Source: Site-B1 sp963827785 (lineage in GTDB: Bacteria; Bacteroidota; Bacteroidia; Flavobacteriales; Flavobacteriaceae). Taken from it: a DNA stretch of 64,000 nucleotides. The position numbers and the translations under genes were made by a program. The stretch is from positions 62,001 through 126,000 of the forward strand of contig CAWHCT010000008.1 in assembly GCA_963827785.1 (NCBI GenBank), read 5' to 3'. Below, piece by piece: positions 42,964 to 49,784 of the stretch (the first letter of the stretch is position 1; each line of letters opens with the position of its first letter). Under the pieces are notes generated by a model. That model was not told the DNA's origin. It saw nothing but the letters and a program-made list of their open reading frames with translations, and did not search any database.

Positions 42964-44787
42964 ATGGTGACAAAAGAAAGCACTGCAAAAAAATCCACTT
43001 TGATGGATGTTCTATGGGATATACAAAGAAAAAGAAGGTATATCAGCCATGACGATAAGACTAAAATTTCAAAAGCTTTTAATATCTCAAGAATGGAACT
43101 TGAAGGGGTGATTTCCTTTTATCATTTTTTTCATAGAAAAGACGCGGGTAAGTATACCATATATTTGAATTGTTCAACAATTTCAAAACTTCACAACTAT
43201 CAGGCTGTTAAAGAGGCATTTCAAGAAGAATTGGAAATTGAAATTGGTAATGTTACAAAAGACAATTTATTCGGTTTTTTTAAAACCTCTTGTATTGGAT
43301 TAAGCGATCAGGAGACATCAGCTCTTATAAATTTCCACCCTTTTACGAATCTTACTCCTGAGAAAGTCAAAACCATAGTTTCAAAATTAAGGCAAGGTCA
43401 TTCTGTTGAATCCTTAAGCAACTATCCAAAAGATAACATTCAATATACTCCTAAAGCAAATAAAACTGTTTTCTTTAAGAATTATACACAAGGGGCAGCA
43501 CTAGCAAAACTGAAAGGATTTAATCCAGATGAAATAATTGACCTTGTTAAACAATCAAAACTCTCCGGACGTGGTGGAGCATTTTTTCCAACAGGGGTAA
43601 AATGGCAATTTTGCAAGGATAATGAATCTGATCAAAAATACATAATATGTAATGCTGATGAAGGCGAACCGGGAACATTTAAAGATCGTGTATTAATGAA
43701 TAAATACCCCGGTTTACTTCTTGAAGGAATGGCCATTGCCGGTTATGCAGTTGGAGCAACAGAGGGAACCATTTATCTAAGAGGTGAATATTTATATTTA
43801 AAGGATAAACTTGAAGATGCAATTAAGGAGTTTAACCAAAAAGGCTTTTTAGGAATAGATATTCTTGGTATTAAAGGTTTCAATTTTACAATAAATATAC
43901 ATATGGGAGCAGGTGCATATATCTGCGGAGAGGAAACGGCTCTTATAGCTTCTATGGAAGGAAAACGAGGAGAACCGACAACCAAGGAATACTTTCCAGT
44001 TGAAAAAGGATATTTAGGCAAACCTACAGTTGTAAATAATGTAGAAACTCTTTGTGCAGTGCCGAGAATTATGGAAATGGGATTGGACAAATACTTAAAA
44101 ATTGGTACCAAAGCTACTCCTGGCACAAAACTATTAAGTGTTTCTGGTGATTGTGAAAAACCAGGGGTTTACGAAATAGAATGGGGAATGAAATTAAAAG
44201 CGTTTTTAGACTTAATTGAAGCTAAAGATCCACACTATATTTTATTCAATGGTTTTGCTGGAGAATTTTTATCAGAGGTTGATTTTGACAGAGAAATATC
44301 AGGTGAGAATTTATTAGCAGAACATATTCAGTTTACATTTAAAGACCCAATTGAATACTCTAGAAAAATGAGTGGAGTTGGCTTAAGGAGTGGTGGTTCA
44401 TTTATGGTTTTCAATAGTGGACGAGATCTTTTATCAATCCTTAAAAACATAACCAAATTTTTTGTTGCAGAATCTTGCGGTATTTGTGTGCCATGCAGAA
44501 CAGGTAACTTCTTATTAAATAAGAAAATTAATAAAATTATGCTTTGCCATGCAGATCAAGATGACCTTGATGAAATTAAAGATTGGAGCACAATAATTAA
44601 ACAATCCAGTAGATGTGGACTCGGAAAAACATCAACCAACTGCTTGCTTACTGCTATGCTAAAATTCCCTGGAGAATTTCAAAAATGTTTGCTCGCAGAA
44701 AGTGATATTAATCAATCTTTTAATATAGATAAAGCTGTTGAAAATTATGATAGCATAATCCAAGAAATAGAAAGATCTTATGAATAA
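42964..44787 (+). CDS. hoxF: NAD-reducing hydrogenase diaphorase subunit HoxF
   Basis: I chose the ATG at 42964 (607 residues, MVTKESTAK); the upstream open frame is unlike protein. Residues 1-140 are NuoE-like but lack most 2Fe-2S Cys (NCSTISK, SCIGLSDQE), the same as in the HoxF of Cupriavidus necator. The NuoF-like part has the FMN-binding GRGGAFFPTG, the NADH motif NADEGEPGTF and a [4Fe-4S] site at Cys505, 508, 511 and 551. It exchanges electrons between NAD(H) and the hydrogenase. No separate hoxE gene is present. Its end overlaps hoxUY by 8 bases. Confidence 0.95.
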   Translation: MVTKESTAKKSTLMDVLWDIQRKRRYISHDDKTKISKAFNISRMELEGVISFYHFFHRKDAGKYTIYLNCSTISKLHNYQAVKEAFQEELEIEIGNVTKDNLFGFFKTSCIGLSDQETSALINFHPFTNLTPEKVKTIVSKLRQGHSVESLSNYPKDNIQYTPKANKTVFFKNYTQGAALAKLKGFNPDEIIDLVKQSKLSGRGGAFFPTGVKWQFCKDNESDQKYIICNADEGEPGTFKDRVLMNKYPGLLLEGMAIAGYAVGATEGTIYLRGEYLYLKDKLEDAIKEFNQKGFLGIDILGIKGFNFTINIHMGAGAYICGEETALIASMEGKRGEPTTKEYFPVEKGYLGKPTVVNNVETLCAVPRIMEMGLDKYLKIGTKATPGTKLLSVSGDCEKPGVYEIEWGMKLKAFLDLIEAKDPHYILFNGFAGEFLSEVDFDREISGENLLAEHIQFTFKDPIEYSRKMSGVGLRSGGSFMVFNSGRDLLSILKNITKFFVAESCGICVPCRTGNFLLNKKINKIMLCHADQDDLDEIKDWSTIIKQSSRCGLGKTSTNCLLTAMLKFPGEFQKCLLAESDINQSFNIDKAVENYDSIIQEIERSYE

Positions 44788-46048
44788 TCTAATAAACATA
44801 ACAATTGACGGCAAAAAATATCAGGCTCATGAAGGCAAGAATTTGGTAGATGCTGCAAAAGAGAACGGTATATACATTCCAACTTTGTGTCATTTCCATG
44901 AAGTGAATCCTCCTTTGGGAACTTGCAGAATTTGTACAGTTATAGTAAACGGCAAAACAACAACCAGTTGTACAACTAAAGTTTACGACGGTATGGAAGT
45001 GGAAATAAACACGCCAGAACTTTTAAATACCAGAAAAGCAATTATAGAAATGCTGTTTGCCGAAGGAAACCATTTTTGCCCATCCTGTGAAAAAAGCGGC
45101 CACTGTGATATGCAGAATTTAGGCTATGATATGGGAATAACCGCATCACGTTTTCCACATGTTTATAGCAATAAGGTTGTTGATTTCAATTCCGATCGCA
45201 TGATAATGGAATCCAATAGATGCATACTTTGCAAACGCTGTGTAGAGGAAATCAAAACAAAAGATGGTAAAGATGTATTTTCATTTGTAAGTCGTGGGGT
45301 TAAAACACGAGTACATATTGATTATGATGAAGAAGCTAAGTTAACAGATGCCGAAGCCATGCATGCTATGAATATTTGCCCGGTTGGAGCTATTTTGATT
45401 AAAGGTATGATCTATGAACAACCTTTTGGAGACAGAAAATACGACATTGTTGGTAAGGACAAGGACGCACCAAGAAGAGATACTTTTAAAAAAAGAAAAA
45501 ATGAAAATAAATTCATAGTCGCTACAACATCATTAGCAGGATGTTTTGGATGTCATATGTCTTTATTGGATATTGATACAGATATAATCGATATTTTGGA
45601 AATTGTTGAGTTTAATAAATCGCCTTTAACAGATATTAAAAAATTCAGTAAGCGTTGTGATATTGGACTTATTGAAGGTGGTTGTGCAAATTCAGAAAAT
45701 GTTGAAGTTCTCAAGGAATTCAGAAAAAAATGTGATATTTTAATTGGTTTTGGTGAATGTGCTATTATGGGAGGTATTCCTGCAATGCGGAATTTTGTAC
45801 CTTTAAAAGAATGTCTGGAAGAAGCTTATATCCATGGGTTAACAAGTGAAATTGGAGCTAATATCATTCCAAACCACGAAGACATTCCTAAACTTTTAGA
45901 CAACGTTTATCCTTGTAGTGAAATTGTAAAAATTGACTATTACATTCCTGGTTGTCCTCCTAATGCTAACCATATTTGGAAAGTGGTGAAAAATATTCTC
46001 TTAAATGAAGAATATTCAATAACACATGAAGAATTTAAATACGATTAA
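44780..46048 (+). CDS. hoxUY: HoxU-HoxY fusion: diaphorase small subunit joined to hydrogenase small subunit
   Basis: 422 residues in one frame. Residues 1-225 are HoxU: 2Fe-2S Cys37, 49, 52, 64; a [4Fe-4S] site with His98 and Cys100, 103, 109; another at Cys148, 151, 154, 200. After a basic linker (about 226-244) residues 245-422 are HoxY, with the proximal cluster at Cys255, 258, 327 and 392. In well-studied enzymes these are two polypeptides. The fusion puts the whole electron wire from the active site to HoxF on one chain. The hoxH start is 2 bases after the stop. Confidence 0.94.
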   Translation: MNNLINITIDGKKYQAHEGKNLVDAAKENGIYIPTLCHFHEVNPPLGTCRICTVIVNGKTTTSCTTKVYDGMEVEINTPELLNTRKAIIEMLFAEGNHFCPSCEKSGHCDMQNLGYDMGITASRFPHVYSNKVVDFNSDRMIMESNRCILCKRCVEEIKTKDGKDVFSFVSRGVKTRVHIDYDEEAKLTDAEAMHAMNICPVGAILIKGMIYEQPFGDRKYDIVGKDKDAPRRDTFKKRKNENKFIVATTSLAGCFGCHMSLLDIDTDIIDILEIVEFNKSPLTDIKKFSKRCDIGLIEGGCANSENVEVLKEFRKKCDILIGFGECAIMGGIPAMRNFVPLKECLEEAYIHGLTSEIGANIIPNHEDIPKLLDNVYPCSEIVKIDYYIPGCPPNANHIWKVVKNILLNEEYSITHEEFKYD

Positions 46049-46050
46049 AA

Positions 46051-47499
46051 ATGAAAAAATTAGTAATAGATCCAGTAACACGAGTTGAAGGACATGGAAA
46101 AGTCACCATTCACTTAGATGAACAAAACAAGGTAAAAGATTCTTTTTTTCATATTGTTGAATTTCGTGGATTCGAACGTTTCATCCAAGGGCATCCATAT
46201 TGGGAAGCTCCTGTATTAGTGCAACGATTGTGCGGTATTTGCCCTGTAAGTCATCATTTAGCAGCCGCAAAAGCAATCGATCAAATTGTAGGCTTAGATC
46301 CTAAAGATTTAACTATGCCTGCACAAAAAATTAGAAAACTATTGCACTTTGGCCAGGTATTCCAATCGCATGCATTACATTTTTTCTATTTAGCATCTCC
46401 AGATCTGTTGTTTGGTGTAAATGCCGATCCAACTAAACGAAATGTAGCAGAAGTTGCTATTGCAAATCCAGAACTAGCTAAAAAAGGAATTTTAATGCGA
46501 AAGTTTGGACAGGAAATAATTAGAACCATTGCTGGCAAACGTATCCATGGTATCTCTGCTGTTCCTGGAGGTGTTCACAAAAAAATTACCTTAAAGGAAA
46601 GAGATTATTTTTTAAGCAGTAAAGAGATTCCATCTGTTGATGCCATGATCAATTGGTCTAGAGAAATTATTGAATTCTTAAAAGGTTATCATGAAGTGAA
46701 TCACAAGTGGTTAGACGAATTTGCAGAGTACCCTTCTGGACATTTAGGATTAGTCAACAAGGAAAACGGGTTCCTAGAATTATATGATGGTAATTTACGT
46801 GCGTTGGATGCTAATGGAAAAGTAATCTTAAATGATGTCCCTAATGATGATTACATTCAATATTTCAATGAAGGTGTTGAAAAATGGTCCTATTTAAAAT
46901 TTCCTTATCTAAAAGATCTAGGAAAGGAAAAAGGCTGGAATCGAGTTGGCCCATTAGCCAGAATAAATATTTGTAACGGAATTGAAACTCCTTTGGCAGA
47001 GGAAGAACGAATCATATTTAAATTATCTACCAATAATAAAGTAAATAATAAGACTATGTATTCACATTGGGCAAGATTGATCGAGATGTTGTATTGTGCT
47101 GAAATGATGAAAAAATTATTGAACGATGAGGATATTTTAAGCAACGATCTGGTTAGAAAAGGTGAAAGACGAGGTGAAGGAATTGGAATCATTGAAGCTC
47201 CGCGTGGTACGTTGATACATCACTATGAAGTTGACGACAAAGATAGAATTACAAGATGTAACCTTATTGTGTCCACAACTCACAACAACGAACCCATGAA
47301 TCAAGCGGTTAGGTGGGTTGCCAACAATGTGATTAGTGGTAAACCTGAAGTGACAGAAGGCATGCTTAACCAAGTTGAAGTTGCCATAAGGGCTTACGAC
47401 CCATGTTTGAGCTGTGCCACTCATGCACTAGGACAAATGCCTTTGGAAATTTCACTATTTGATAATGATGGTAAATTAATTGATGAGAAAAAAAGATAG
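46051..47499 (+). CDS. hoxH: NAD-coupled [NiFe] hydrogenase large subunit HoxH
   Basis: 482 residues, group 3d. Nickel ligands are in RLCGICPVSHH (Cys61, Cys64) and DPCLSCATH (Cys452, Cys455). The last 24 residues after His458 are the removable tail, the same length as the tail cleaved by HoxW in Cupriavidus. The start KKLVIDPVTRVEGHGKV is typical. It works in the cytoplasm with HoxUY and HoxF to turn H2 plus NAD+ into NADH, or the reverse. Its end overlaps hoxW by 17 bases. Confidence 0.97.
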   Translation: MKKLVIDPVTRVEGHGKVTIHLDEQNKVKDSFFHIVEFRGFERFIQGHPYWEAPVLVQRLCGICPVSHHLAAAKAIDQIVGLDPKDLTMPAQKIRKLLHFGQVFQSHALHFFYLASPDLLFGVNADPTKRNVAEVAIANPELAKKGILMRKFGQEIIRTIAGKRIHGISAVPGGVHKKITLKERDYFLSSKEIPSVDAMINWSREIIEFLKGYHEVNHKWLDEFAEYPSGHLGLVNKENGFLELYDGNLRALDANGKVILNDVPNDDYIQYFNEGVEKWSYLKFPYLKDLGKEKGWNRVGPLARINICNGIETPLAEEERIIFKLSTNNKVNNKTMYSHWARLIEMLYCAEMMKKLLNDEDILSNDLVRKGERRGEGIGIIEAPRGTLIHHYEVDDKDRITRCNLIVSTTHNNEPMNQAVRWVANNVISGKPEVTEGMLNQVEVAIRAYDPCLSCATHALGQMPLEISLFDNDGKLIDEKKR

Positions 47500-47941
47500 T
47501 GAAAAAATTATCATTTTTGGAATTGGTAATAACGGCAGGCAAGACGATGGTTTAGGCTGGAAATTTCTAGACTTCCTGGAAGAACAAAACTCCAATATTG
47601 ATCTGGAATACAGATATCAACTTCAAATTGAAGATGCTGAATTAATAACTAATTTCACAAAGGTTGTTTTTGTGGATGCCACTAAAGAAAAAATCCCGGA
47701 AGGATTCTACCTGAAGCAGTGTCTGCCATCAGAAAAATATAGTTTTAGTACACATGCTTTAAATCCTGAAACGATAATTTATTTATCCAAAAAATTATAC
47801 AACCATACTCCAGATGCATCTATTTTTGCCATTCAAGGTTATGACTGGGAATTAAAGATTGGGTTGAGTAACAAGGGTTACATAAACCTTGAGAAAGCCA
47901 AAAAATATTTTAAAGATACTGTACTTATTGATTATCTTTGA
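47483..47941 (+). CDS. hoxW: HoxH-specific maturation endopeptidase HoxW
   Basis: 152 residues from the ATG at 47483; a TTG just before it is possible. It belongs to the HycI/HoxW peptidase family: FGIGNNGRQDDGLGW with Asp in place of the Glu used by HyaD, a central VVFVDATKE and the STHALNPE loop holding the His. It should remove the 24-residue tail of HoxH. The overlap with hoxH ties protease supply to substrate. It is distinct in sequence from HyaD, so each hydrogenase has its own protease. Confidence 0.92.
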   Translation: MRKKDSEKIIIFGIGNNGRQDDGLGWKFLDFLEEQNSNIDLEYRYQLQIEDAELITNFTKVVFVDATKEKIPEGFYLKQCLPSEKYSFSTHALNPETIIYLSKKLYNHTPDASIFAIQGYDWELKIGLSNKGYINLEKAKKYFKDTVLIDYL

Positions 47942-47962
47942 ATAAAACAAAACAATAAAATT

Positions 47963-48826
47963 ATGTGTGGAACCTGTGGTTGTGGATCAGGAGAAAATGG
48001 TGTGACCATTCAAAATCCAAAAGAAGTAAAAGCTCACGGACATCATCACCATCATCATGATGGGCATTCGCATAGTCATGAACACTCGCACGATCATGAT
48101 CACTCCCATGATCATCATCATGATCAAGACCATTCTCATAGTCATGATCATTCTCACAGTCATGATCATCATCCTAAAACTGTTATAGAACTGGAACAAA
48201 ATATTTTACAGCAAAATGAAGTCATGGCTGCCAGAAATAAAGGATATTTTGAAGCTAAGAACATTTTTGCAATCAATTTGGTAAGCTCTCCGGGATCTGG
48301 AAAAACTTCTATTCTGGAAAGAACTTTATCAGATCTAAAAGAGCATCTTTCCTTTTATGTCATTGAAGGAGATCAACAAACGTTGAATGATGCCAACAGA
48401 ATTGATGCCTTGGATATTCCGGTCATTCAAATAAATACGGGAAAAGGATGTCATTTAGAAAGTGATATGGTTTATGACGCCGTTAAGCAGCTAGACATAA
48501 AAGACAACTCTATTTTAATGATTGAAAATGTTGGAAATTTGGTTTGTCCTTCGATGTTCAATTTAGGTGAATCTAAACGAGTTGTTATTATCAGCACAAC
48601 TGAAGGTGAAGATAAACCAATCAAATATCCTGATATGTTTCATACGTCAGATGTTTGTATCATCAATAAAATTGATCTATTACCATATGTAAATACTGAT
48701 ATTGATAAATTAAAGCAATACGCCTTACAGGTGAATCCGAATTTACAATTTTTTGAAGTATCAGCTACTAAAGGTGAAGGCATGGATGAATGGTACAAAT
48801 GGTTGAAATCAATTCAAAAATCTTAA
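47963..48826 (+). CDS. hypB: Hydrogenase nickel-incorporation GTPase HypB with His-rich N-terminus
   Basis: 287 residues. The N-terminus MCGTCGCG is the high-affinity nickel site. Residues 25-70 contain 26 His out of 46, a nickel store. The GTPase domain has Walker A SSPGSGKTS (Lys114), the EGDQQT and ENVGNLVCP segments (second nickel/zinc site) and NKIDLL. It delivers nickel with HypA. It lies 21 bases after hoxW and 26 before hypC. Confidence 0.96.
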   Translation: MCGTCGCGSGENGVTIQNPKEVKAHGHHHHHHDGHSHSHEHSHDHDHSHDHHHDQDHSHSHDHSHSHDHHPKTVIELEQNILQQNEVMAARNKGYFEAKNIFAINLVSSPGSGKTSILERTLSDLKEHLSFYVIEGDQQTLNDANRIDALDIPVIQINTGKGCHLESDMVYDAVKQLDIKDNSILMIENVGNLVCPSMFNLGESKRVVIISTTEGEDKPIKYPDMFHTSDVCIINKIDLLPYVNTDIDKLKQYALQVNPNLQFFEVSATKGEGMDEWYKWLKSIQKS

Positions 48827-48827
48827 T

Positions 48828-48852
48828 TCGTAAATCGTAAATCGTTAATCGT
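48828..48852 (+). repeat. Heptanucleotide tandem repeat before hypC
   Basis: Three and a half units of TCGTAAA / TCGTTAA (48828-48834, 48835-48841, 48842-48848, then TCGT) run directly into the hypC ATG at 48853, filling nearly the whole 26-base hypB-hypC gap, where a ribosome-binding site would sit. Confidence 0.8.
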
Positions 48853-49113
48853 ATGTGCTTATCAATCCCAGGAAAACTAATTGAAATAACAGCTCAACTT
48901 GATGAAACATTCAGAACGGGTAAAGTATCTTTCGATGGTGTTATAAAAGAAGTAAGTCTGACTTTAGTTCCTGAAGCGCGAATAAACGACTATGTATTAG
49001 TTCATGTTGGTGCTGCCATTGGTATGATAGATGAAGAAGAGGCTAAAAAAACATTTGAATTGCTCAAACAATTAAATGAATTACAGGATCTGGAACCACC
49101 TGACATAGAATAA
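48853..49113 (+). CDS. hypC: Hydrogenase maturation chaperone HypC
   Basis: 86 residues of the HypC/HupF family. The N-terminal MCLSIPGKLIEI has the essential Cys2, which, after Met removal, binds the iron unit on HypD and then the large-subunit precursor. It has the usual acidic C-terminal helix. Only one HypC-type gene is present although two different hydrogenases are made, so it must serve both. It is the last gene of the rightward operon and is closed by a strong terminator. Confidence 0.95.
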   Translation: MCLSIPGKLIEITAQLDETFRTGKVSFDGVIKEVSLTLVPEARINDYVLVHVGAAIGMIDEEEAKKTFELLKQLNELQDLEPPDIE

Positions 49114-49116
49114 AGC

Positions 49117-49148
49117 AAAAAAAGCTGAACAAATGTTCAGCTTTTTTT
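49117..49148 (+). terminator. Intrinsic terminator of the hox-hyp operon
   Basis: A perfect 15-bp inverted repeat (49117-49131 with 49134-49148) ending in seven T residues, 4 bases after the hypC stop. It marks the right boundary of the hydrogen island. Confidence 0.9.
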
Positions 49149-49178
49149 ATTGAAGTAGAATTATTAATTCAATTTTTC

Positions 49179-49652
49179 ATGGCACAAGAAATAGAGAGAA
49201 AATTTTTAGTAAAAAATGAAACTTTTAAAGTTGATTCAGTAAAAGAAATAAAAATCACACAAGGGTTTTTATCAACCGTGGCTGAACGAACAGTTCGCAT
49301 TCGAATAAAAGGAAAACAAGGATTTATTACTGTTAAAGGTATTGGCAATGATTCTGGAGTATCTCGTTTTGAATGGGAAAAAGAAATAGATATTCAAGAT
49401 GCAAGGGAATTATTAAGAATATGCGAACCTGGAATTATTGAAAAAACAAGATTTCACATTAAATTTGGTGTACATACATTCGAAGTAGATGAATTTCATG
49501 GTGAAAATAAAGGATTAGTTATTGCCGAAATTGAATTATCATCAGAGGATGAAATTTTTAAAAAGCCTAATTGGTTAGGTAAAGAGATTACGGGAGATGT
49601 GAAATATTACAACTCTATGATAGTGAAAAAACCATTTAAGGAATGGGAATAA
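49179..49652 (+). CDS. CYTH-domain triphosphate tunnel metalloenzyme
   Basis: 157 residues. The N-terminal EIERKFLV is the ExExK signature of CYTH enzymes. Further charged strands (RTVRIRIKGKQGFITVKG, FEWEKEI, FEVDEFHGENKGLVIAEIE) line the tunnel. Short bacterial members hydrolyse inorganic triphosphate or act on nucleotides; true adenylate cyclase activity is unlikely. It follows the terminator of the hydrogenase operon and appears to be a separate unit, unrelated to hydrogen metabolism. Confidence 0.88.
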   Translation: MAQEIERKFLVKNETFKVDSVKEIKITQGFLSTVAERTVRIRIKGKQGFITVKGIGNDSGVSRFEWEKEIDIQDARELLRICEPGIIEKTRFHIKFGVHTFEVDEFHGENKGLVIAEIELSSEDEIFKKPNWLGKEITGDVKYYNSMIVKKPFKEWE

Positions 49653-49784
49653 TAATAAAGTTATAGTAATTTTAACGGCAGCATTTTAGAACAAGCTGAA
49701 TATTAAAAATGACATTAGTCTGAGTTTCTATACTATTCCATTTATTTTAAGAATTTTATGGTATTAATTATAACTTAAACACCT

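Noticed and set aside
43773..44126. 117-codon minus-strand frame inside hoxF
   Set aside because: hoxF has unbroken family motifs across this stretch, and the antisense product matches nothing recognisable.
47987..48199. Minus-strand Met-rich repetitive frame, and a direct-repeat look that could suggest an array
   Set aside because: It is the complement of the His/Asp-rich codons (CAT/GAT) of HypB; no spacer structure, so neither a gene nor a CRISPR array.
48828..48852. Heptamer repeat as a CRISPR remnant
   Set aside because: Units are only 7 bases with no spacers, and no cas genes are present.
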